Assembly (NCBI GenBank): GCA_007844125.1
Contig: CM017572.1
Span: 26,555,879-26,619,878, forward strand
Length of the DNA: 64,000 nt
Direction of reading: 5' to 3'
From: Sinonovacula constricta
Taxonomy: Eukaryota > Mollusca > Bivalvia > Cardiida > Solecurtidae
A program made the position numbers and the translations under genes. This document shows positions 39,601 to 49,885 of this stretch, in pieces. The notes under the pieces were generated by a model, which saw only the letters and a list, made by a program, of their open reading frames with translations, was not told the origin of the DNA and made no database searches. Every line of letters begins with the position of its first letter. Positions within the stretch are counted from its first letter, which is position 1.

Positions 39601-42600
39601 TATAACTTAGGTTGCTGGATATGTTGATGTCGGTTTTTGAAACTTGAATTACCTATTAAAATATACTTGTATTAAAGTCAATCTAATGTTTTGATTTATC
39701 CTATTATTTGTCTGCAACAGACATAGTACACACGTTTATCGACTGTTCCTATCAACAACGCTTATGTGTCCATTGTCTTTAGGAATAAACACACGTTGCA
39801 TATTAAATCTGTTTTCAACGTGGATAGACGAACTAATGTATTGACAGTATATCGTGCCATGTCTCCATGTGGCATCTGTTGATGTGTGATCCAATTTTGA
39901 CAGTATTCATTATATTCATGATATATTATGTCTAGACGACTGACAAGTTTTTGTTGTGAACTGTGTTATTTGATGCTTAGTTTAAATGTGTTTAATATTG
40001 TGGCACTTAATATTAATAATATGAACATTCGACCTCGAACTTGAACCTTTAAAACCTGTTGTTTTTAAGGACGTCAACCTGGACAGCTGGCGGCTGAAGA
40101 GGACAGTGGACGGCAAGAGAGACTACGTGTACAACTTCCGCAACTTCACACTGAAGGCTGGCAAGAAAGTCAAGGTGAGAAAAAATGGAAAAAAATCCCT
40201 AAAATAACATTAGAAAATATTATTTCAGTTTTATGAATCTTTGTCTCAGTAAACTTTGCAGCGCGAATCTCATGTCATTCAATCGGACTGAATGAAAAGA
40301 AAATGGCCATTAAGAGGATGTTGAAAAACTATTAGTTTATAGGCTACATAAATTAGAAAGATTTTACCGAAAGTCATGTATGGAAAAGAAAATACAAGGG
40401 CATGTAAATAAAAATCAGTTAAATGGAATAAATTGCATATGCACGAGCTATACATGGTGTATATGGGTTTCCTGTAAAGAAACCGGTAGTTACTATCATG
40501 TTTTTACTGTAATAATTGACTTGAAAAGTGTTTAAAACCCGCATACTATACTATCCTCATGTTTGCGCAGATTTTTCTGATTGTACATTTAATCTGATTT
40601 TGCAACATTGCTTTTAATAAAACCCTCTTAACTTTTTTACGTATGTTATTGGACTATTCCCCACTGTCCCAAATACAGGACACTGGCAACTGTCAAACAA
40701 TTGACCTCCTTGCCTTAATCGTCTGACTATTTCCGAGATAATAACTCCCAGATGTCGAACTACGTTCAGTTCCAATGAAACGCTGTGTAATTATGTGTTG
40801 AAACGTCCCACAAACTTGCTAGATTAATGTATTCGGCAACAGTCCGGCAGCTGATCCAATACTTTCTCCTAAATCATTAACACAAGGTAGATGGCGTCAA
40901 TTTATTATGTGCTATGTTTTTGTCTCACTGCTAAATAAGACAAGTCATTATACAATATGTGCGACCACATTGTGCTTGTTGATCATGGCATTTCGGTTGT
41001 GTGTTATTATATATATTATACAAATGAGTCTTTTTATTGAACAAAAGGGTGTTTCCCAAATTTCAGTTGAACAATTAAGATAACAATCAATTACATCAAT
41101 TACTAGTATGCATGACATATGCACCTTCCTGTTATATGTACATTTTTAAAAGACACCTGCTTTCGTTAAGTATATCTGTCGCTCCTATGCCCGAAATGTA
41201 TGAAGGGATATCTTTTAATTTGAAATATCTACTTTATGTATAATATCTTAAAATATTTTTAAATATATTACTTGTAATACCTACACTATCACAAATATCT
41301 ACAATGCCCAAATCACAAATATCTACACTTTCACCAGTATCTATACTGTCACGAAAATATACACTATAACCAATATCTACACTTTCACCAATATCTACAC
41401 TATCACCAATATGTACACAATCACCAATATCTACACTATCACCAATATGTATACTATCACCAATCTCTACACTATCACCAATATGTACACTATCACCAAT
41501 ACCTACACTATCACCAATATCGACATTTTCTCCATCTTTTACACTTTCGCCAATATCTATTCCATTACCAACAGCTACACTATCACAAAAAGCTACACTT
41601 TCACCATTATCTTCTACGTCTTTTATTTCTATTTTATCTTTATAAAAAATCAACATCTTTAAAATTTCTAATATCTCTACTCTCTGTTCAGATCCTTGCC
41701 CGCGGTTCGGCGTCAGAGGCCGGTCTCAATGACCTTGTGTTCCGGGACGAGGACAACTGGGGAGTCGGCTCGCAGGTCACCACCAGCCTTATCAACGAAA
41801 AGGACGAAGTGAGTGAAACTGACGTCATATAACTAATAAGATATATATTCGAAACTTTTTGTACTTAGATTCTTCTTGAAATTCTTACGTAAAACAATAT
41901 GTCTGATCGTGCCACATAAATCCTAGTTAAGAACGAAATTCTTGCGCATTGCCCTTCGTATCTTTTCATAAATCCATCAGATTAAAGGTAACTTTTCAAA
42001 TTACTGGTTCATTATTTTTATTGAATTTAACCGATTAATTAAAAGGAATTGCTTTATTACGTTTTATCCAAAAATCTAATGGTTCAAGTAATATAAAAAT
42101 TCAGAAACTAGGAAAAATGGGTTGGTGAGAGAAATAATCTCGATTCCGAGACAATTGTTAAGCATCTACATTGCCATCCTTTGTCAGGATTAGATCATGT
42201 ATCCAGTTCTCATTATATATGTTATAACTCTTAAAAGGCTGCCGGATCAATGATTTAGTACTTCTCTGATATATGTGACGAATTTATATTTAAGATGCAA
42301 TCATTTTGTGAATTCTTCAGACGAATAGCAGAATAATCTTTACAGTTATTATCGATTTACCAAGCGCTTGTTTATATCCCGAGAAGCACTCGATAAATTG
42401 AAAGAAGGTCTGAAATAGTAGTGGCGCTTCATTTTAGCTCTTCGTGATCAATAAATGTATTTCTTGTATAATATTGTTTTGTGCATTCTTCTGTTTTTTC
42501 TTTTGGTATTGGCGTAATTGATAACAAATCGATTCCCTTTAATTATCGCAATGTTTGGTATGTAGTGTATCGTAAAAAATTAATCATTCGAAGCTGTGTC

Positions 42601-43609
42601 TATATTCAGTCTAAAAATAATATGGTTTGAAATCATTTATTTTTGTTTCACTGCGTAGGACGGAATGTTTGCTATGCTCTGTGTTATTTAAAGGTCGTCT
42701 GTAAATAGACTGGGAGGATACAAATTACATTGTCTGAAAAAGATAAGATATATTATCAAATTACGTACAATAAAGCAATGTAAAATCGATGTCTGGTAAA
42801 CGTATATTGTTTTACAATTTAACGTCAGTAAAAGATATAAAGTGAGAATTTATAATATAAAATCTGCATGTCTGCTTATATTTATCAACTAATTTCTAAG
42901 CGACTTGTAAATTTTTTCCAATAATGGTATGGCTAGTTATGTTTGATACCTTCGTGTATGTCAGATTTCTTCCAAATCTAATGCAGTAAAACTAGTGCAA
43001 GACTAGAAAAGGGAAATCTCCTAAAACTTGAGAATAATTATTGATTTTCCCAACATTTGCATGTACGCTGTCTGGAAAACCGGGAAGGGATCGGCTTAAG
43101 TGATCTATTTATAATAGTTTATGCTTGAAGGACTGAAACTTTTTTCTAAAATGACATTTTTTGTTTTTTTCATTTTAAAAAGTAATTTATTTGCGATTTT
43201 AAAGAGTAATTAACGAAGAAATAAAATAAATGTATGCCTGTTGGCAATATCTGAATGCGTTTCGAAAAGAACCAATGATATATTCATTAAATTTCATGTT
43301 TTTGTTGCCGGCGTGTCTCTTTTTGTCTAAAAAAATCGTATATGACAGACTTTTGTAATTTGAATAACAAACTATTGACTTCAGAACCTATAATTTCAGA
43401 TTTAATTGAACTGTTTCTTTCAGAAGTACGTATATCATTTAACTCACAGAAAATGTTATCTCCCTTGCTACCAATACGTTGAACTCGTTTAACTGACTAT
43501 AAGGAAAATGTGTTTAATAATGATTATGAATATTGTTATAATAAATTGTTTTTTTTCTCTCTCTTCTTAGGAGAAGGCCAGCCACATCCAAAAGACGCTG
43601 TACAACTAA
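21476..43609 (+). CDS. Intermediate-filament protein gene with alternative tails and a lamin-tail domain (5' partial)
   Basis: Seen: eleven or twelve exons encode the second part of coil 1B, coil 2 and the rod-end motif, then alternative tails and a lamin-tail domain ending QKTLYN-stop. All junctions keep frame. The lamin tail, together with no visible nuclear-localisation signal and no C-terminal CaaX box, fits a cytoplasmic filament protein of protostome type. Family knowledge: these proteins form parallel coiled-coil dimers that assemble into 10-nm filaments, and squid neurofilament proteins are made by alternative processing of one such gene. Missing: head, coil 1A and the start of coil 1B, because the first visible exon begins with the third base of a codon. 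Visible length is 263 rod residues. The short tail isoform adds about 170-180 residues. The long isoform adds about 1780-1790, for roughly 2050 visible residues. The call is by eye; which isoforms are expressed is not known. Confidence 0.93.
22841..23127 (+). repeat. Imperfect tandem duplication, two units of about 140 bp
   Basis: Lies in the intron. Unit 1 spans about 22841-22966 and unit 2 about 22979-23127. Both begin 'agacgtctgatacaagaccg', share 'acattacatcgcgattgttt', and end 'atgaaatactgaaaagtcaa'. Unit 2 carries an expanded self-complementary TA tract. Confidence 0.85.
23597..23692 (+). CDS. Intermediate-filament exon: coil 1B end
   Basis: 96 nt, 32 codons, phase 0 at both ends. Acceptor 'ttttcag', donor 'gtaggt'. 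The peptide DLNNETLAHLDAENRRQTLE and onward is strongly typical of the conserved DxxNETLxxxDxENRxQTLEEE stretch in invertebrate intermediate filaments. Confidence 0.96.
24118..24279 (+). CDS. Intermediate-filament exon: linker and coil 2 start
   Basis: 162 nt, 54 codons, phase 0 at both ends. The peptide contains ELKELAALAYRDTTAENREF and a DIQQEYDNK segment. Acceptor is 'gtaacag'. The donor is AAG|gcaagc, a GC rather than a GT donor. The next GT lies beyond an in-frame stop, and the neighbouring exons require the boundary exactly here. Confidence 0.95.
24644..24769 (+). CDS. Intermediate-filament exon: coil 2
   Basis: 126 nt, 42 codons, phase 0 at both ends. Acceptor 'tgtctcag', donor 'gtaaga'. 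The peptide IQEFRTGATKQNMEVTHIRE and onward is highly typical of coil 2 in invertebrate filament proteins. Confidence 0.96.
25246..25647 (+). CDS. Intermediate-filament exon: rod end, with readthrough short tail
   Basis: Acceptor 'tctacag'. The first 73 codons end the rod with the helix-termination motif IAAYRKLLEGEEN. An internal donor (AG|gtcggt) at 25467 splits the following Arg codon and feeds two alternative downstream exons. If unspliced, the frame stays open for 59 more codons of Ser/Lys/Glu-rich sequence (SVPSYRNGIYSGKYSSSSKY and onward) to a TAG stop at 25645-25647, giving a short tail without a lamin domain. The composition looks like genuine low-complexity tail rather than translated intron, which would be AT-rich with early stops. 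The short terminal form is inferred. Confidence 0.88.
   Translation, partial: NAQLEKQYQDCLRELEKKDMDHVMETTQLRDEISKLRVEMENILAELQTIVDIKLSLELEIAAYRKLLEGEENRSVPSYRNGIYSGKYSSSSKYSDRGLDKADETTADGKANEKEKDNANEGGSSSSDKKEEN
25648..26324 (+). other. Possible 3' UTR of the short-tail form, then intron
   Basis: AT-rich sequence after the readthrough stop. An ATTAAA near 25835 could serve as a weak poly(A) signal. The stretch ends at the acceptor 'ttgttaacag' (26315-26324) of the giant tail exon. No other exon is visible. Confidence 0.45.
26325..31261 (+). CDS. Giant alternative tail exon (1645 codons), neurofilament-like KTPSP tail
   Basis: 4937 nt open throughout. The acceptor at 26324 leaves one base that completes the Arg codon from the rod-end exon (AG|G), then VEAARRRFDLIYRDAYPPYE and onward. 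The donor GATG|gtatgt at 31262 leaves phase 1 and joins the lamin-tail exon at 34666 as GAT GAC TCC. Composition is dominated by E, K, S, T, D and P, with few aromatics and little Cys, so it is predicted disordered and strongly acidic. Many proline-directed sites occur (KTPSP, KSPSP, KSPTP, KTTSP), as in neurofilament side-arm tails, where such sites are heavily phosphorylated. The centre (about 28372-29340) is a 207-bp tandem repeat. Role inferred: a filament side-arm projection controlling spacing in axons. If the donor is not used, translation stops at 31296. Confidence 0.85.
28372..29340 (+). repeat. 207-bp coding tandem repeat (69-residue units)
   Basis: Unit starts measured at 28372, 28579, 28786 and 28993 are exactly 207 bp apart. 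A fifth, shortened unit starts near 29197. Each unit reads roughly KExESDxVSKTPSPEKEQ, then SVTKPESDHTSKTPSP, then ELEKESEQAPKTTSPSNEQD, so it presents about three evenly spaced SP/TP phosphorylation motifs. Some units have lost a site (TPSSE, TTHSP). Confidence 0.92.
31262..31530 (+). other. Alternative terminal stop and poly(A) signal after the giant exon
   Basis: Reading past the donor adds 11 codons and a TAG at 31294-31296. A canonical AATAAA is at 31521-31526, about 225 nt further on. The giant exon could therefore also act as a terminal exon, giving a long tail with no lamin domain. Inferred from sequence only. Confidence 0.4.
31785..31882 (+). CDS. Alternative short linker exon (98 nt) between rod and lamin tail
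   Basis: A T-rich polypyrimidine tract precedes acceptor 'aaaaaccag', and the donor is 'gtgcgt'. One base completes Arg (AG|A), 32 codons follow (IGLKKVVEQVVNTQSSGGEM and onward), and one base (G) is left over. The (R)xGLxxxVEQ start is what I expect directly after the rod-end motif in invertebrate filament proteins, so this is the ancestral linker. It enters in phase 2 and leaves in phase 1 like the giant exon, and joins 34666 as G|AC. Confidence 0.88.
31883..34665 (+). other. Intron with a tRNA-derived SINE
   Basis: AT-rich intron between the linker exon and the first lamin-tail exon. It ends in acceptor 'caccacag'. Apart from the SINE at 33541-33790 I see no exon or RNA gene. Confidence 0.6.
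33541..33790 (+). repeat. tRNA-derived SINE, family B
   Basis: A Ser/Leu-tRNA-like head carries an A-box-like 'ggcccgcgagtggtagaa' and B-box-like 'ggtttgagccc'. It is followed by a body ('gaaggttttttatctgactt', 'gcgatgcgctggtg', 'tctacccag') that aligns to the body of the element at 49667-49885. Confidence 0.75.
34666..34817 (+). CDS. Intermediate-filament exon: lamin-tail domain, first strands
   Basis: 152 nt. Two bases complete Asp (G|AC), then 50 codons, ending in phase 0 at donor 'gtaagt'. The peptide runs SSVSMKMMRGEVSAKT and includes AISEVSPEGKFIMLEN, which matches the opening beta strands of the lamin-tail fold (compare VEEVDEEGKFVRLRN in lamins). Confidence 0.95.
35581..35610 (+). 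CDS. Candidate 30-nt microexon in the lamin-tail domain
   Basis: A pyrimidine-rich acceptor ending 'attgctatag' is followed by ten codons, DPKGKQRAPV, then donor 'gtgagc'. It is phase 0 on both sides, exactly compatible with its neighbours (GPNRR before, DVNLDSW after). In the fold it would lengthen the loop between the first strands, which is variable in lamins. The short basic insert is higher in GC than the surrounding intron. It could be optional or cell-type specific. No transcript support was available. Confidence 0.62.
35965..36180. repeat. Dispersed repeat family R3, copy 3
   Basis: Shares 'ggtatttcctgtc', 'acgctgcacagttagctatt', 'cacgtgacca' and 'gcttatttatagattt' with 15835-16010 in the same order. 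Intronic and non-coding. Confidence 0.7.
36820..37115 (+). repeat. tRNA-derived SINE with (TTG)n tail
   Basis: The head has A-box-like 'tggtagagcgtcggc' and a near-canonical B box 'ggttcaaacccc'. A GC-rich body follows, then a (TTG)n tail at about 37088-37113. Parts of the body ('agactttaaagttggtagta', 'ggtgtcagtataatgga') resemble family A elements, so it is probably a relative. Confidence 0.8.
40070..40174 (+). CDS. Intermediate-filament exon: lamin-tail domain, middle
   Basis: 105 nt, 35 codons, phase 0 at both ends, donor 'gtgaga'. The peptide includes DVNLDSWRLKRTVDG and YNFRNFTLKAGKKVK. It matches the lamin-tail pattern xWxIKR...YxFxxxFTLKAGxxV with the buried Trp present. Confidence 0.97.
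40175..41691 (+). other. Intron holding an 18-bp minisatellite
   Basis: Non-coding on the gene strand. Its 3' part is occupied by the 18-bp repeat, and it ends at acceptor 'ctctgttcag'. Confidence 0.7.
41275..41620. repeat. 18-bp minisatellite, antisense frame open
   Basis: About 19 copies of a unit close to 'tacactatcaccaatatc' occur with substitutions, such as cact/cttt and tat/tgt. Because 18 is divisible by 3, the minus strand reads as a hexapeptide repeat (IGDSVx, for example DIGDSVHIGDSV) within an ATG-to-stop frame of 140 codons at 41234-41656. Confidence 0.9.
41692..41808 (+). CDS. Intermediate-filament exon: lamin-tail domain, end
   Basis: 117 nt, 39 codons, phase 0 at both ends, donor 'gtgagt'. 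The peptide includes ILARGSASEAGLNDLVFRDE and NWGVGSQVTTSLINEKDE. The W-G-x-G pattern and LINxxxE ending match the last strands of the lamin-tail fold. Confidence 0.97.
43571..43609 (+). CDS. Intermediate-filament terminal coding exon
   Basis: Acceptor 'ctcttcttag', 12 codons (EKASHIQKTLYN) and a TAA stop. No CaaX prenylation box, unlike B-type lamins. The 3' UTR continues, but I cannot fix its end. An ATTAAA at 44366-44371 is a possible but weak poly(A) signal. Confidence 0.92.
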   Translation, partial: EKASHIQKTLYN

Positions 43610-46600
43610 ACCAACACCAAACACTTACGCTGCCATATCTAAGTCAGACCAGTCAGCCTTAAACCGTTTTTTCTTCTTGCCACATTTACCCGCTCCAGCA
43701 GTTATCCCAGACAACACGTGATGTATTATTGACTTCACTGATTGCAGGAAAAATCAGACATTGCGAGACAATTGATAAGATATTGTTTCCAATTAACTTC
43801 TCTGGACAACGTAACAGAACCTTATCGTTCCTGATCTGGATATATTGGGACTTTCTCGGAAGTCATCCTCCAAGATAGCGGCTCTCGAATCATCCACCGG
43901 GATTAGTAGAATTACCAAACGAGGATTTTAATGCGGATTTGCAGATGCATTGCGCGGAAACTAACATCAAAACTGAAAACCGCAGAAACAGTTACATCCG
44001 GGCAACTTTGGGGGTTGAATGGAATTCGAAACTGATTTAAATTTACTAATATAAAATGTATTTATAGGAACAGATGTGCACTTGAAAATATCCCAAAGGT
44101 TTTGTTACAGTTTTAAATATTATGCAACACTTTGATAGCTATTTAGATTTGATCCGTTTTATCCATTGTTATTAACACACGACAAATGTTTAAGCACATA
44201 TTCGTCGTTTGTTGTCTTCTTGTTATGAAGTTTTTGTGAAAACATTGTTACTTAATTCGTCATATCATGTAGCCGATACTCGACTTGTTGGAGTACTTAA
44301 GTCTGTGTATATAATTTAGGTAATGACCATGTGAGATTATCAGATGTTTGTCATGTTGATATCAAATTAAAATCAGTCCTGTTTCCTTTGATATCAAACA
44401 TATATTTGTCAGTGACGTAATGGGCAGGCGAAATATCGCTTATATCAAAGAGGTTTAACCCTACTGCCGTTGACAGATCTAAAACTGTTGTCTATTTTCA
44501 GAAAACGGTTGACATGAAAGAACGAGTCACCCTGACATTTGATATCAACATTGACGCTAAGAGGAAGAATGAATTGTTTGTTTTACCTTGTTTGTCTGAT
44601 ATATTTTAAATATATATTTTAGGATTTGGAATCTTTATTTTAGAACTTACCGCATCTACATTTTTTACATGTTCATGTACTTATTCATACTTGCCAACCA
44701 ACGAATGCAACTTTGATTGTTTACAGTTTGAAGGTTTCGAGATGTCATGGATTTTTGTCGCACCAGCTTGGAAAATGAAGATATGCTTTTTCTGTACCTC
44801 CTACAACACAATGCTAACGATAGCTTCCTTGTTGAAAATGTCTTTTCACACTAGTACTGTCCGGTGCGATTATTATCCGTACAGTAATTCTCACTTGGAA
44901 TCCGTTAAAGGTTGTGAAATATCTAACTCAAATGGCTGTCTATCCGTTGTAAAGCAACTGTATTTCTACCTGCTTTAATAGCTTCACATTGTCACAATTA
45001 CTTTTGTCATTTTTTATAATTTATCATTTCATAGTGTTATATATTTTACGTTTTATTTATTGTTACGCTTGCTTTAAATGATTTTCCATATAAACATACT
45101 ATATATTACATAACTAGATATATAAATGTGTGGATGTATAGTTCTCTCAGCTTGCTTTCACTGTGTGTAGGTTTAATTTTGTGCAAGCTAGGCATTGTTT
45201 CATTAATGGTTTGCTGGAGATAAAGAGTGGTTTTCTATCTTGATAAGGTACGTGAAATGGGAATAGCTTATTCTCTACAATAGAGACTGTAGTATTTCCG
45301 GATGATTTCGGAGCGTGTCAGTTTCTTACGACAAATGCTCTATTGTTGTAGATGGTTGTATCTCGTAGTGTGTTGCCCGCTGCTAGAGTTTTTGATTTCG
45401 ACAGAGTAAACAGTAGAAATAGGAATATTGTTCCCCAACTCAGACTTGGCCAATTTATGTTTAGGGTTTTATAAAAGAAACTTTTACAACATTTCTTTAG
45501 CGAGACGTATTGTTATACCGCCTTAACGAGTAAGAGTGTTATGCATTAGAGATATTAAGGAAAAAGGTTTTTTCAACGTTTGTTTTTTATCAATGCTTTT
45601 AATCATTTTGGGTCTTTCTAGTGTTTTATTATCGTGATATGGTTAGCTGTAACCACTTTGTTACAATATTTGTGATACATTTTTCTTGCCTAATCTTGCA
45701 CAAACAATGTGATTTCTTAACAATGGCAATATTGTGATAAAACTGAAAAAAACTTGCTGCTCCCTTGCACATGCCTAGTATCTTGTTCCGGTAAACTTGC
45801 ATTTCCGGTATAAATGTTGTCATTTATTAATATTGTTGTTGTATCTTCTGTAGATGTTGTAATTTCAAAATCAGATTTAAAAAAAAAAGAACGTTTAAGA
45901 ATGAATGTGTCCTTAGTATCAGTCTTTTAAATTTCACCATAAGCTGATAAAGTGACTGCTTTATGATAACTTGCTTTGACATCATGACAAAATGTGTACG
46001 CTTGAACGCTGATTACAGAATACGCTGTCACTTGACCATGATTTGAAGGCGTGTGCCATCATTTGTTCGAAAGAATACTTCATGTTTACTAGAAGTAGAA
46101 TCTCATAATAATCTGTCTAATGTCTTTTTTCTACAATTCTTGCTTTTAAAATTCAGCTAACAAGTAAACGTGGCATATAGGAAGCGGAGTGTATCACCTC
46201 TTCGAGTAAGAATATTTAAGTAAAAGAAACATCTATTAAGTCAAAATTTGTTAATTGTAAAGATATATTGACAAAGTAAGACAAAATAACCATGAAAAAC
46301 ACATATTAATGTCTGATAGTATAACTAATAGACAGTTTCAATAACGCAGTTCGGAAAAAACAAACCCATAAACGTTGTCTCCTGACAAAATAATTGATTG
46401 AGTCACATTTTGTGACTTGGAGAGATATAAGTTTACAAGGCAATACTCAAAAAATGTAATGTATCAACATGAATATTATAAGAGCTGCCATTCTCGTGAG
46501 GTTAGTGACTGAAGCAACAATATCTCAAACTACTGTTTGCTGGATGAATGGATTTTTACTGTCTTTGCCACACTTTTCTCTGCTCTCTTTTATCTTTCTC

Positions 46601-49600
46601 CGAAATAAAAGCTTTCCATGTTTATGTGTGTTTATATTTTATTTTTTTGTTCACCTTCCCTCCTACTACATTGTGTTCAATGAAATCAGCGGTGCTTCCC
46701 AGACAAACATAACTGGAAGGTAAGTTGGACAAAGATCAGTGACTCCAGCACAAGGACTATGCCTTTAGAAACATATTTTTGTAAAACTATAAATGAGTAT
46801 TTACTTCAGCAATTTAAAAAGACTTTATTAATGAATGTGGTTGTAATAAATGACACTAATCAAATGTAGGTAACTCAACAGAAATCACAATAAATAGTTC
46901 ATAAATCGCATCATATTTAATTGCAGTATACAATATTGAGACTAAATGGGATTATACATTGACAAAAACTATTTATTCCGATCTTACAAACACAATAAAC
47001 ACATGTGCAACAGAGATAGTCATTTGGTTCAAATAGTTGGTGTTTATTTGAAAAATAAGCAAGAAAGATTAGAAAATTTGGAACTTAAGAAAGTGCAAAC
47101 TGTAAACAAACATAAATATGTGTAACTTTATCCAAGTATTCGTTGTACATGTATCAACACAACAGGTATATAACCGCATAAGATATCAACACAAAATTCC
47201 AAATAAAATATAAACAAAACACCAATCCCCATATAAGGTATCAAAAGAACAGAAAATCTCTAAATAAGATATCAATACAACAGAAATATCATCAATAAAA
47301 TATTAACAAAACCATAATCCCCATATAAAATTTAATGTGTAGCTACTATACAGATATATGAATCACTAGGTGTGAGATCAATGATAAGCTAAGGAAAGGT
47401 AAAGCATTCCTTCAAAATATGTAAAAATATTTTTCTTAAGTTTATTCACTTATAAAATACACTATATCATAGCATAAATCTTAGAATTTATGTAATATAA
47501 AAATAAGTATCATAAAAATAAACATCTAACAATACAAATTTCCAATTAAATACAACAATAAATCATAACTTTAAAATAAATTAAAAAAAACACATGTAAC
47601 AATTTGAATTTCCAATTGAAGACAAGAACACTTACAGATAATTTCTAACTAATTCTAAATACATCTAGCAATAAACATTTTTACTTTAATTCAAGAAAAG
47701 AATAGAGACCAAGTTTAATGCTTATTAATACAGTAAATGTATTAAAATTCAAATGTTAAAAAATAAAATTTGATTCAGGTTAAAAGAAACAACATAGTGA
47801 CACCCCTTTTAATGGTTTTAAGATGCAGACCTTTGTCAAAATCAAGCTAGAATATGGTCTATTCAACCCAGCTGTCTATCTGAAGTCTCTATCAATAAAA
47901 CTGCATTTCTGTCTATAAATGTGTCAGTATAATATAAAAGACATTAATATGTGCTGAAAATTGCCTGCATTAGAATCCATTCCCAACATAGGACAATGAT
48001 AGGAGGTTACTGAGAGAATGTTCATAAACCAACTAGTGTGTGCACTATTTACTGGGATGTGATAGTGTAAAATGTCTTAGTACAGTACGATTTCTGTATA
48101 CTGGGATGTCACAATGGGAAAGGTCATAAAGCAATTAGTATGTGTACTATGTCACACTTGATGTACATGGGCTTACTGCGTTAGTACTGGTCAGCAGGTA
48201 CTAAATGAGGACTCAAATCAGTATTGCCCCACCCGACCACTGAGACTCTTTATGTGTCTAATTGTGCTTACTCAGTAAAGATCAGTAACTAAACAGCACG
48301 GATGCCAAGCTTTGTAAAGCAATTTTCAATGCCTTAAAAATAAAATCACTTAAAGAGATATGTATTTTTCTGCATTTGATTGAAACGAATAAGCAGATAA
48401 ACAATTTCCCTTGTCCTGAGATATATACGGTAGGTGTCGCTGTAACGCACGTGCACTTCGTGCGTTTTTTCTAGTAGATAAGTCATTCAGCTTTGGGCAG
48501 CCGACAGTGATGCACGGTTAATTTTTAGTTTAAGTTTTACTGATGTTAAGGGTATGTTTAAAACGAGAGTGAATTTAATATTATATAAAAAAAAACGGCA
48601 GGTTTCATGTTTTATGCATAATGCGTACTGTGTTTCATACGAATTGCATTGTAGGTATTGAAAGTGGTTTGTAAGATGGATTGTTTAAATATGTTGCTCT
48701 AACATATACTTCAGTGGGTTGCCCAAGTGCAACTATAATTACAAATAGTAATTATATCATTTGTGTTTGTTTTCTTTGATTCAAGTATATATTGAAAGAT
48801 GAAGGGAAAGAGAACATCAAACAAGTGCTAATTTTAAGAACATATTAATATAAATCTGACAAAAAATGAAACTTTTACAAAGTAAGTTATGAAAGTCTGT
48901 GTTGTGAACTTTAAAAAAAAGTTTGAGACATTAAAAGTAGATTAACATAAAGTTTATTGTTTAAAGTTTAAATGAAAGTTTGTAGAACCTTTATTTTTTT
49001 TCAGTTCCTAGCTCATAAATGATTAATAGCAACATTTGTTAGCAAATGAAAATTCAATGAAATTTGTTTTACCTCAACTAACTATACCTGTGTAGGAATT
49101 TAGTCTTGGGAGATACACAATGAAAAATTATTAATTATTGTTATATGGCAGCAAAATGTCTGCCTTACTCAAATAATATACATCAGGATGGCATTAAATA
49201 TTTATGGTCCTGAAAAAGTGCCTATAACAAGCACATAATACATATACACATAAATACATAATTTGCTAAAACAAATTCACCAAAATGCTGGTTCTATTTA
49301 CATCCAAAACACCAAAAAGATTTCATTACCTAAGCAACCACTCAGACCTCTGCATGTTATGGTAAGAAATGTGTTGCACCATGAGAAATTGTGCTTGCTT
49401 TTTTTATTTTCAATTTTTTACATTTCTAAAAAGTGGGACACTTGGGCTTTCAGAGGGCAACCATTACAGTGAAAACACTGTACTAAAAGATAAAATATAC
49501 GTTTGTTATGATCCATGATGCACAGTCAATCCGCATGTCATGAAGCATCTATTGTAATTTTCAAAATGTATACAACTACAAGTACAGACATTGTTAATAC

Positions 49601-49666
49601 TTAGAGACACTAACAGGATTCACAACTATAATATTACCCTGATTCTTTCTTAGATTAGTTGATAGG
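43610..49666. other. 3' UTR of the filament gene, then AT-rich spacer
   Basis: No gene is supported. Local low-complexity duplications occur: a unit with 'aatccccatata' repeats at about 47190-47340, and 'taacaat..aatttccaatt' recurs at about 47530-47620. An 8-bp hairpin followed by Ts is at 48444-48470. Confidence 0.5.
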
Positions 49667-49885
49667 GGGCGCCCATGGCCGAGTGGTTAGACTTGCTGAC
49701 TTGAAACTTCTCAGCCCCTCACTACGTGGGTTTAAGTCCCGGTCAGGGCAAGAATTTCCATGTGGGGAGGTTTTCCTGCTAACCTGCGGTGCACCGGTGG
49801 TTCTACTCAGATGTAGTAACCAATAATTAGCTGGATGTCGCCAATATGACCCTAATTGTGTCAGTGTGATGTAACAAAAAACAAA
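49667..49885 (+). repeat. tRNA-derived SINE, family B, best copy
   Basis: The Ser/Leu-tRNA-like head 'cccatggccgagtggttaga' (A box), a long variable-arm-like stretch and B box 'gggtttaagtcccgg' are followed by the body 'catgtggggaggttttcctg', 'ctaacctgcggtgcaccggt', 'tctactcag'. The same body occurs at 33541-33790 and, degenerate, at 52855-53000. Confidence 0.82.

Larger units (their letters stand above)
34818..40069 (+). other. Large intron(s), with a microexon and repeats
   Basis: Contains the candidate microexon at 35581-35610, an R3 repeat copy, a SINE with a (TTG) tail, and otherwise AT-rich DNA. No other exon is supported. The intron ends at acceptor 'gtttttaag'. Confidence 0.6.

Noticed and set aside
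48444..48470. 8-bp hairpin 'aacgcacg' / 'cgtgcgtt' followed by a T-run, resembling a bacterial terminator
   Set aside because: The context is animal intergenic DNA with no adjacent small gene. A short hairpin with Ts is expected by chance.
49667..49750. Possible functional Ser/Leu tRNA gene
   Set aside because: The head is tRNA-like but continues into a body shared with another dispersed copy, so it is a SINE.
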